A DNA stretch of 5,190 bases from an uncultured Lachnobacterium sp. (GTDB lineage: Bacteria > Bacillota > Clostridia > Lachnospirales > Lachnospiraceae). Position 1 is the first letter of the stretch. Each line of letters starts with the position of its first letter. The stretch lies in the NCBI GenBank assembly GCA_900549895.1, contig URQG01000152.1:1-5190 (forward strand), in the 5' to 3' direction. The translations under genes were made by a program, and so were the position numbers. Below, piece by piece: positions 1 through 5,190 of this stretch. The notes beneath the pieces were generated by a model. The model did no database searches. It saw only the letters and a program-made list of their open reading frames with translations, and was not told the origin of the DNA.

Positions 1-48
1 CGAGATTACTACGCGTCTCGTGGGCTCGGAGATGTGTATAAGAGACAG
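1..48 (+). other. Illumina Nextera i7-side adapter (synthetic, not genomic)
   Basis: This segment is library-construction DNA. Bases 1-6 (CGAGAT) match the 3' end of the P7 flow-cell primer. Bases 7-14 (TACTACGC) sit exactly where the 8-base i7 sample index belongs. Bases 15-29 (GTCTCGTGGGCTCGG) are the Nextera Read 2 tail, and 30-48 (AGATGTGTATAAGAGACAG) is the 19-bp Tn5 mosaic end used in tagmentation. Genomic sequence starts at base 49. The order and lengths match the commercial oligo exactly from memory. A natural Tn5/IS50 end is ruled out by the adjoining Read 2 and P7 sequences. Confidence 0.98.
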
Positions 49-49
49 G

Positions 50-1585
50 TATGAGCCGGTTGCACGATTCGGCGTCGGAATGCTGTCCTGCTTTATGGTA
101 GCGCGTGCGATTCTGATTGAATCCAAAAAGGACAAGTGTGTTAATACCGCTTGGAATATCACAAATAAGGAATCGCTTGAACCGGTTATGGCAAAGTGGA
201 TTGAGGGTTCGGATACGATGGAATATGTCAATTGCAATCGCGAGGAATCCGGTTCGAAGATTACACTTGTATTAAAACCGAAGTATGCGATGAAACTGAC
301 TATGCAGGGATTGGTTGGAGGAATCCGCAAATGGATGCTTTATCAGCCGTTTCCGGTTGAGGTCATGTATGATAAAAAGCGTGAGGTGCTTTATGATTCC
401 AATTGGATCATGGACAATCCTTTTGCAGATATTCTGGGCGTGATTTCCATTCGGATACTTGATGAAACAATGGAGGGATATCTTTGGATCTATAACTCCA
501 AGCATAAGGCGTTGATCGGTGATTCCTGTCTGTACCAGCAGGGATTCAAGGTTATGGAACATCCGGATGAACTTGGGATCAAGCCGGAATGGTTACGGCA
601 TCTGACATTTCATCTTAATATCAAAAAGCCGTTTTTGACGCCGCGCGTGACGCGGGATGGAGTGGCACATGACGAAAAGTTAAAAGAACTCAGGAGAATG
701 ATCGGACAGAAGATACTGAAGACGTTTGAGGCGAACCCAATGAGTCTGAATCAGTATCTGAATGACGGAAGCAAGCCTGTGCTCACGGAGTACGAGGATG
801 AGATGGCGTTGCTCGGTAAGGCAGTAGGCGTGGATGTGTACCTGAAGGGAAGAGAATTAGAGTTACCGATTGAGACGATTGTACACGGTTTTTCCGGTAA
901 GGTTATCCGCATTGCTTTCATCACAAAGGGATTGTTTGATTATTACAGAACGAATTATCCGATTGACTTTCGAAGCTTTTTGAAGGAAAATAAGTTGATC
1001 GTGTTTGAAAAGAACAGGGATATTTTCTGTCAGATGATGGCACCGTATCGCAAATCGCAGCACTATGTGATCAGCGAATACCCGGGAATTCTTTATGATG
1101 ATATGGTTGTGGATTTCCATATGGTCCGGAGCGTTGTACCGTACCGGAATTCGTACAGCCTGCGTCCGGCAACAATCGGGTATGATGATATCTTTTGTTT
1201 TGTGACGAATAATCAGGGAAGTATATTGGATATTATATTGAATAAGGATCATCGATTGTATAAGATGCTTGAACCTGTAATGTATCATCCGAAGGTTCAT
1301 GCAATGATGGCAGTGATTCTGGAGAATATTAAGCAACGTATTATCAATTCCCATCATGGATGGAGCAAGATCGTTGATTTTGGCGGTTCCTTTGTGGATG
1401 ACTGGGATACCACCAAGATTGCAACCGTACAGGCCATGTGGTGTCTGGAGAATGATTTCGCGATTTCTGTGAATGAGTTTATCGAAAGCCGGCTTACGAA
1501 TAAGGATCGCGCAGATCTGGGACTGATCGGTTTCGAATTTCGCAGAGATGATTTTATTAACTGGTGGTATATGCCAAGAGAGTAG
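50..1585 (+). CDS. Hsp90/HtpG-like GHKL ATPase, 5'-truncated
   Basis: This is the C-terminal 511 residues of a larger protein; base 49 belongs to an incomplete codon, and the reading frame runs back into the adapter. The likely role is an Hsp90-family, ATP-driven chaperone-like protein in the cytoplasm, but its client or partner cannot be told. The native sequence opens at the G2/lid end of the GHKL ATP-binding fold: ARFGVGMLSCFMVA (62-103) resembles the HtpG pattern GxFGVGFYSAFMVA. A segment with GSKITLVLK and PFPVEV (about 251-361) matches the HtpG stretch where the ATPase domain passes into the middle domain. LYQQGFKVME (530-559) followed by PFLTPRVTRD (629-658) lines up with HtpG LYVKRVFIMD and LPLNVSRE. 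The Arg at 653-655 would be the counterpart of the middle-domain arginine that helps ATP hydrolysis. About 500 residues after the G2 box is the usual HtpG length, but the last 300 residues are too diverged for me to recognise a dimerisation domain. The N and G1 boxes that hold the catalytic acid and nucleotide-binding residues are missing with the 5' end. lepB follows after six bases. Certain as a real gene; family assignment good, exact function unknown. Confidence 0.8.
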   Translation, partial: YEPVARFGVGMLSCFMVARAILIESKKDKCVNTAWNITNKESLEPVMAKWIEGSDTMEYVNCNREESGSKITLVLKPKYAMKLTMQGLVGGIRKWMLYQPFPVEVMYDKKREVLYDSNWIMDNPFADILGVISIRILDETMEGYLWIYNSKHKALIGDSCLYQQGFKVMEHPDELGIKPEWLRHLTFHLNIKKPFLTPRVTRDGVAHDEKLKELRRMIGQKILKTFEANPMSLNQYLNDGSKPVLTEYEDEMALLGKAVGVDVYLKGRELELPIETIVHGFSGKVIRIAFITKGLFDYYRTNYPIDFRSFLKENKLIVFEKNRDIFCQMMAPYRKSQHYVISEYPGILYDDMVVDFHMVRSVVPYRNSYSLRPATIGYDDIFCFVTNNQGSILDIILNKDHRLYKMLEPVMYHPKVHAMMAVILENIKQRIINSHHGWSKIVDFGGSFVDDWDTTKIATVQAMWCLENDFAISVNEFIESRLTNKDRADLGLIGFEFRRDDFINWWYMPRE

Positions 1586-1590
1586 GAAAG
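1584..1590 (+). promoter_or_regulatory. Ribosome binding site of lepB overlapping the upstream stop codon
   Basis: AGGAAAG lies just ahead of the ATG at 1592 and includes the last two bases of the upstream TAG stop (1583-1585). The AGGA core is a moderate match to the Shine-Dalgarno sequence, four bases from the start codon, which is a little close. The overlap suggests that ribosomes finishing the upstream gene may help start lepB (inference). Confidence 0.55.
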
Positions 1591-1591
1591 T

Positions 1592-2248
1592 ATGAGCGAC
1601 AAGAAAGAGGACAATTTAGAAGTGGTGGATCTGAATCAGCGGGCAGATGAGACTAAAGTACAGCCGGATGAAGATAAAAAAGATAACGATTCGAAAGGCA
1701 GGAAGCAACCGAAAAAAAATTCCGCACTGCATGAGGTGCTGAGCTGGTGCATGACGTTTGTTGTTGCGATCGCTCTGGCGTTGTTGCTAAAAAACTATCT
1801 GATCATCAATGCGACAGTTCCGACAGGCTCCATGGAGCATACGATCGAGCCCGGTGATGATCTGTTTGGGCTTCGCATTGCCTACAATTTTACGGAGCCG
1901 AAGCGGGGTGACATTATCATATTCAAATTCCCGGATGATGAGTCAGAGAAATATGTCAAACGTATTATCGGACTGCCGGGAGAGAAAGTGACGATCAAGG
2001 AAGCAAAAGTATATATCAATGATTCCGAAGTTCCTCTTGAAGAGGATTATCTTAAGGAGGACTGGGTGACAGCAACCGGTCCGTTTGAATTTGAGGTGCC
2101 TGAGGACAGTTATTTTGTTATGGGCGATAACCGTAATGATTCTTATGATGCAAGGTATTGGAATAATACATATGTGACCAAAGATGAGATCATTGGTAAA
2201 GCTTATATGATTTACTACCCATTCTCAAGATTTGGAAGCCTGTATTAA
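1592..2248 (+). CDS. lepB: Type I signal peptidase (S26 family), complete
   Basis: This 218-residue enzyme removes signal peptides from exported pre-proteins at the outer face of the cytoplasmic membrane. Residues 1-45 form a highly charged Lys/Asp/Glu-rich cytoplasmic tail without obvious fold. One membrane anchor spans about 49-72, then the catalytic domain lies outside the cell. The Ser/Lys dyad is clear: the nucleophile Ser80 sits in PTGSMEHTI (codon 1829-1831) and the general base Lys123 in YVKRIIGLPGE (codon 1958-1960). Box D is RGDIIIFKFP (105-114), and box E is GDNRNDSYDARYW (178-190). All catalytic boxes are intact, and the length fits a short Gram-positive SipS-like enzyme. The ATG at 1592 is chosen because the next Met (54) lies inside the membrane span and would remove the anchor's start. 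The six-base gap to the Hsp90-like gene indicates one transcript. Some Clostridia carry several type I signal peptidases, so whether this is the main one cannot be judged from one window. Confidence 0.96.
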   Translation: MSDKKEDNLEVVDLNQRADETKVQPDEDKKDNDSKGRKQPKKNSALHEVLSWCMTFVVAIALALLLKNYLIINATVPTGSMEHTIEPGDDLFGLRIAYNFTEPKRGDIIIFKFPDDESEKYVKRIIGLPGEKVTIKEAKVYINDSEVPLEEDYLKEDWVTATGPFEFEVPEDSYFVMGDNRNDSYDARYWNNTYVTKDEIIGKAYMIYYPFSRFGSLY

Positions 2249-2351
2249 CAAGATAACTACTGGCCTCATACACGAACAAAATCAGTTACAGAGTAATGAG
2301 AAAAACACAAAGTTATATCGTGTGGTTTCGTGAATGTATAGCAGGGGCCGG

Positions 2352-2367
2352 TTCTTATATATAAGAA
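2352..2367. repeat. Perfect 16-bp palindrome upstream of mrp, possible operator
   Basis: TTCTTATATATAAGAA is a perfect inverted repeat of two 8-base halves with no spacer. It ends 24 bases before the mrp ATG and just ahead of the RBS. Its symmetry, length and position suit a binding site for a dimeric repressor, or an AT-rich promoter -10 region lying within the site. I cannot name a regulator. The pure A/T centre also makes chance occurrence more likely than for a mixed-base palindrome. With no loop and weak A/T pairs it is unlikely to act as an RNA hairpin. Confidence 0.45.
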
Positions 2368-2374
2368 AAACAGA

Positions 2375-2381
2375 AAAGGAG
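2375..2381 (+). promoter_or_regulatory. Ribosome binding site of mrp
   Basis: AAAGGAG is a strong Shine-Dalgarno sequence of the type common in Clostridia. It lies ten bases ahead of the ATG at 2392 and fixes that codon as the start, so the cysteine-rich N-terminus is part of the protein. Confidence 0.85.
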
Positions 2382-2391
2382 AGTAGATAAA

Positions 2392-3234
2392 ATGCCTGAA
2401 AATACAAGTTGCAGCGGTGCATCCACATGTACCAAGGAAAGCTGCGAAGGATGTCCAAGCAAGAAGAATCCGCAGAGCATGCAGGAACCAATGAATGCAT
2501 ACTCGGATGTAAAGCATGTCATTGGTGTTGTCAGTGGTAAAGGAGGCGTCGGTAAATCGTTTGTGACCGCTTCGCTGGCTACACAGATGGCTAAGGCCGG
2601 ATATAAAGTAGGAATTCTCGATGCCGACATTACAGGACCTTCTATTCCGAAGATGTTCGGAGCACATGGGCAATTAGTCGGAGACGAGAAGGGAATGTAT
2701 CCATACGAGACGCCGGAAGGACTCAAGATCGTATCCATCAATCTTCTGATGGAAGATGAAGAGGCTCCGGTTGTGTGGAGAGGCCCGGTGATCGCGGGAG
2801 CAGTTAAACAATTTTGGAATGAGACCGTATGGGGAGATGTGGACTATCTGTTCGTGGACATGCCGCCAGGAACCGGTGATGTACCGCTGACCGTATTTCA
2901 GTCGCTTCCAGTGGACGGAATCGTCGTTGTAACGTCTCCGCAGGAATTAGTTCAGATGATTGTGAAAAAGGCCTTTAACATGGCAAATATGATGCATATA
3001 CCGGTACTCGGAGTGGTAGAGAATTTCAGTTACCTGAAATGTCCGGATTGCGGGAAAAAGATTTCCCTGTTCGGAGAAAGCCACATTGATGAGGCTGCTG
3101 CATCACTTGGCACAAAGGTATTGGGTAAACTTCCTCTTGATCCTGCATTTGCTCAGAAAGCGGATGCCGGAGAATTCTATGCGATGGAGAACTCGTACCT
3201 GGATGAAGCTGTCACAGTCCTCAAGAATATTTAA
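2392..3234 (+). CDS. mrp: Mrp/NBP35-family P-loop ATPase, Fe-S cluster carrier, complete
   Basis: This 280-residue soluble protein belongs to the Mrp/ApbC/NBP35 branch of the SIMIBI (MinD/ParA-like) NTPases, which bind a [4Fe-4S] cluster between two subunits and pass it to apo-proteins. Visible motifs are the deviant Walker A GKGGVGKS (49-56, with the signature first Lys50 and the P-loop Lys55), a switch I-type DADITGPSIP (77-86), Walker B-type DMPPGTGD (156-163), and the C-terminal cluster-binding pair Cys217-Pro-Asp-Cys220 in the typical setting ENFSYLKCPDCG. A second group of cysteines, Cys7, Cys13, Cys18 and Cys21, sits in an N-terminal extension ahead of the ATPase domain. NBP35 proteins also carry an N-terminal four-cysteine cluster, but the spacing here (C-x5-C-x4-C-x2-C) differs from the C-x13-C-x2-C-x5-C I recall for eukaryotic NBP35. 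There is no N-terminal DUF59/MIP18 domain as found in many bacterial Mrp proteins. The strong RBS supports the start. A palindrome lies upstream and a perfect terminator hairpin 12 bases downstream, so it can end its own transcript. Family is certain; its target proteins are not shown. Confidence 0.95.
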   Translation: MPENTSCSGASTCTKESCEGCPSKKNPQSMQEPMNAYSDVKHVIGVVSGKGGVGKSFVTASLATQMAKAGYKVGILDADITGPSIPKMFGAHGQLVGDEKGMYPYETPEGLKIVSINLLMEDEEAPVVWRGPVIAGAVKQFWNETVWGDVDYLFVDMPPGTGDVPLTVFQSLPVDGIVVVTSPQELVQMIVKKAFNMANMMHIPVLGVVENFSYLKCPDCGKKISLFGESHIDEAAASLGTKVLGKLPLDPAFAQKADAGEFYAMENSYLDEAVTVLKNI

Positions 3235-3246
3235 GATGAATCATAG

Positions 3247-3285
3247 CAACAAAAAAGGATGTCGTAAAGACATCCTTTTTTGTTG
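3247..3285. terminator. Bidirectional Rho-independent terminator
   Basis: A perfect 17-bp stem pairs 3247-3263 with 3269-3285 around the five-base loop GTAAA. The GGATGTC core is flanked by six A on the left arm and six T on the right arm, so transcripts of either strand end in a hairpin followed by a U-run. It lies 12 bases after the mrp stop and also downstream of the convergent LTA-synthase-like gene, and most likely ends both transcripts. Confidence 0.93.
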
Positions 3286-3311
3286 TACGCGAATTCCTTA
3301 ATTCACGTACA
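3284..3311. repeat. Second imperfect hairpin beside the terminator
   Basis: Arms 3284-3295 and 3300-3311 pair over 12 positions with one C-A mismatch (3290 with 3305) and a four-base loop, CCTT. It overlaps the terminator stem by two bases. For the minus-strand gene it comes first and is followed directly by the U-run hairpin, so it could add to termination or protect the mRNA 3' end. It has no U-run of its own, so I do not call it a separate terminator. Confidence 0.6.
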
Positions 3312-3355
3312 CAATTATCTAATTAACTGCCAAAACAAGTAGATTGCATGTTGGA

Positions 3356-5157
3356 CTATTGTGCAGACTCTGAATTCTCAGTGGTCTGTGTATCAGCGGT
3401 GGTATCCGCTTCGGTTGATTCTGTCGGATCCTCGGTACTGATCACATCCGGATCGGAGTACACGAATGTGTTGGATTCACGGAATACGGTATTGTTTGAT
3501 CCCATCTGGCATACCTGAATCGTATCGCCGTCAGAAATATCATCCTTATTGATGATGAGGCATCCCGAACTGCTGAAGATGGTATTGACTTTCGTTTCGT
3601 TGACAAATACCTTGCTCCATTTTGTAAAATGTGTTCCGCGGATAATTACTTCGGAATTGCCGATGGAGTTGGTTGCATTGTCCACGGTAACAGGATCAAT
3701 TCCCATTACAATATCGGTTGCCGGATATTTGTCTTTTCCGTTGTAGCAGTAACGGTCTCCGTAAAGAATATCGTACTGAAGATTCTCAAGACCATCCTGA
3801 TAATCGGCACTGTTCATCTGTGTCTGATGATAATTCAGGATTGTTCCTTCATGAATTCCTACAGAATTTGTGATGTTTGCCATAAGCTGATAAGCATACA
3901 GATCGGCATCTTTTTTCTCAAGTCCCATATTGTTCCATGTGACATATTTTGTCTTGTAGATGTCTCCCGAACGCATATCGGAATCCTGAAGTCCCATAGT
4001 TGGAAGGTGATCGCCGAAGAAGACGATTACCGTATCCTCATCGCGCTCGTTAACCTTCTTAATAAGATCCGACATAAACGTGTCAACCTCATTTAACTGG
4101 TTAATATAGTAGGTCCACTGGTTCTTGGTTTCCTGATCAAAGGAACCGTTGGCAATATATTTCGGATTTTCAATAACCGGTTCCTTTGGATAATCACCAT
4201 GTGTACCGACGGTAATCGTATAAGTGAAATCCGGCTGGTCAGGAGTGGAATCAAGCGTTTTGATCGTCTCATCCACGAGTATATCATCAGTTGCCCAGCT
4301 TCCGTTTGGTGTATAAGTCTGAATGTTCATTAACTCCTTACTTGTGAAGGTGTCAAATCCCATCATGGAAAAAGCATTTACACGGCTATAGAAGTTACCA
4401 CCGTTGTTATGTACCGCATGGGTTCCGTATCCGATGGATGCAAGATCCGCCGCTGTACCTTCACAATCGGTCTTCTTTAAAATCGTTTTGTAAGGATATT
4501 CACCGGTTCCGAAATACTGCATGCTCATTCCGGTCAATACTTCGAATTCGGAGTTTGCAGTTCCGGCACCGACAACAGGTACCGTGAGGTATCCGGTTGT
4601 GTAATTCTTTTCCAACTCATGGAACGTCGGAATCGGATCGTCATTATAATGTAAAAACTTAATTTCATCCGGGTCGCAAAAAGACTCAAGAAGCACACAG
4701 ATAATATTTGGAGCATCCTTTTTGGTTACCGTTGTTTCCTGCTTGGAGCTTTCAACTTTGTCTGTAATTTCAGCAACGTGCTCCTGTGTGTAATCGTCCG
4801 GTTTGCTCATACCGCGATCCACAACGCTTGATGAAAAGCCGTAGATAAATCCATAATTTTCGTAACCCTGCGCAATGTTGGAGAAATAACTTGCAACAAC
4901 ATTGGCATTCTGTGCTGCGGAAGTAGTAACCGGAAGTCCGATAAACATAACGGATACAATGGATGCAAGCACGACAATCTTGTGAATCTTACCCTGATAA
5001 CGAGGTCCTTTGATATAAAGTACCGCACAGAATAAGAAGAAAGCGCCAAGTCCGATCACAACGATCGTTGCTTCCTCAGCAGTAAAATAATTCGTATTGT
5101 TCATAGCGAACAGATCGTTGATACATTTTAAATCAGTGAATCCGAACGGTGTTACAC
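3356..5157 (-). CDS. LTA-synthase-family phosphoglycerol transferase (sulfatase fold), 5'-truncated
   Basis: This membrane enzyme of the LtaS/sulfatase superfamily probably transfers glycerol-phosphate from phosphatidylglycerol onto a cell-surface polymer such as lipoteichoic acid. Numbering from the first visible Met (5102-5104), two membrane spans lie at about 12-31 and 42-60, followed by an extracellular catalytic domain at about 130-450. The metal and catalytic residues known from Staphylococcus aureus LtaS have counterparts: Glu140 in CVLLESF, nucleophile Thr182 in GAGTANSEF, Asp365-His366 in FFGDHLP; substrate-pocket candidates are His232, Arg241 and His302. Tyr239 stands where LtaS has Trp354. 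Residues 467-550 resemble an IPT/TIG-type Ig-like domain, and 553-582 is an acidic Ser/Thr-rich tail. The frame stays open upstream of that Met to the insert boundary, and reads VTPFGFTDLKCINDLF (5155-5108), which resembles the conserved R-x-TP-x3-DL segment between the membrane spans of this family. The true start and further spans, probably three, are therefore missing. It converges on mrp. Family well supported; exact polymer not determined. Confidence 0.92.
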
Positions 5158-5190
5158 CTGTCTCTTATACACATCTGACGCTGCCGACGA
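5158..5190 (-). other. Illumina Nextera i5-side adapter (synthetic, not genomic)
   Basis: CTGTCTCTTATACACATCT (5158-5176) is the inverted Tn5 mosaic end, and GACGCTGCCGACGA (5177-5190) is the complement of the Nextera Read 1 tail. Together they are the full 33-base adapter with no mismatch that I can see. Genomic sequence ends at 5157. In the frame of the LTA-synthase-like gene the adapter supplies a TAA (5165-5167), which makes that gene look as if it started inside the window. Confidence 0.98.

Larger units (their letters stand above)
2249..2391 (+). other. Intergenic spacer between lepB and mrp
   Basis: This 143-base A-rich stretch has no coding ORF that I believe. No hairpin with a T-run follows lepB, so I cannot call a terminator there, and read-through from lepB into mrp is possible. 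I found no convincing paired -35/-10: TATAGC at 2337-2342 is a weak -10 candidate without a good -35 partner. CACGAA at 2271-2276 and TTCGTG at 2327-2332 are complementary and could pair, but the stem is only six bases across a 50-base loop. The spacer also holds the palindrome and RBS listed separately. Confidence 0.6.

Noticed and set aside
30..48. Tn5/IS50 mosaic ends at both sides, suggesting a composite transposon or insertion
   Set aside because: The mosaic ends are joined to the Illumina Read 1, Read 2, index and P7 sequences and lie at the very ends, so they come from library preparation.
863..1614. Minus-strand open frames of 164 and 86 codons inside the Hsp90-like gene
   Set aside because: They lie opposite a gene with clear family motifs, show no domain of their own, and their ends follow the codon pattern of the true frame.
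2269..2336. Long-range inverted repeat CACGAA...TTCGTG as a riboswitch or leader structure
   Set aside because: The stem is six bases over a 50-base loop in AT-rich DNA, with no known riboswitch signature; chance pairing is likely.
2313..2342. Promoter for mrp with TTATAT or TATAGC as -10
   Set aside because: Neither has a recognisable -35 hexamer at 16-18 bases, so I left it uncalled and only mention the weak candidate.
2266..2741. Minus-strand open frames of 72-135 codons across the mrp upstream region and 5' half
   Set aside because: They overlap the certain mrp gene on the other strand, have no RBS or recognisable motif, and read as low-meaning shadow translations rich in Cys, Ser, Leu and Phe.
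3549..4096. Plus-strand open frames of 65 and 155 codons inside the LTA-synthase-like gene
   Set aside because: They are antisense to the catalytic and C-terminal domains of a well-supported gene; the Ile/Val/Cys-rich translations are typical of reverse-strand artefacts.
49..5157. A hidden novel system (defence, mobile or biosynthetic cassette)
   Set aside because: All four genes fall into known cellular families, intergenic space is short, and I see no repeat array, integrase, toxin-antitoxin pair or RNA element.

Overview
This window looks like one assembled metagenomic contig of roughly 5.1 kb, flanked at both ends by Illumina Nextera (Tn5 tagmentation) library adapters. Bases 1-48 and 5158-5190 are synthetic, so the biological insert is 49-5157. 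The insert begins and ends inside genes. The gene content and style point to a low-to-mid GC Gram-positive of the class Clostridia, plausibly a gut Lachnospiraceae. The clues are purine-rich AGGAG-type ribosome binding sites, an LTA-synthase-type sulfatase, an Mrp/NBP35 ATPase with a cysteine-rich N-terminus, and a single-span Gram-positive signal peptidase I. This placement is inferred from family resemblance, not from a database search.

Layout, left to right. (a) 50-1585, plus strand: the 3' part of a gene for an Hsp90/HtpG-like GHKL ATPase, its N-terminus cut off by the adapter. (b) 1592-2248, plus strand: a complete type I signal peptidase (lepB), six bases behind the first gene and probably co-transcribed with it. 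(c) 2249-2391: a 143-base spacer with a perfect 16-bp palindrome just ahead of a strong RBS. (d) 2392-3234, plus strand: a complete Mrp/NBP35-type iron-sulfur carrier ATPase. (e) 3247-3311: a perfect 17-bp terminator hairpin that can serve both directions, followed by a second, weaker hairpin. (f) 3356-5157, minus strand: a lipoteichoic-acid-synthase-family phosphoglycerol transferase, convergent with mrp, with a C-terminal IPT/TIG-like domain and an acidic Ser/Thr tail. Its 5' end is also cut off by the adapter.

The genes look like ordinary housekeeping and cell-envelope functions: a chaperone-like ATPase, protein export processing, Fe-S cluster delivery, and cell-surface glycerol-phosphate polymer synthesis. 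I see no mobile element, CRISPR array, tRNA, rRNA, phage or defence module, and nothing that amounts to a new biological system. The most consequential observation is technical. The adapters create a false N-terminus for the first gene and a false start codon for the last. The most interesting biological details are the palindrome in front of mrp, the unusual cysteine spacing at the Mrp N-terminus, and the C-terminal extension of the LTA-synthase-like enzyme.
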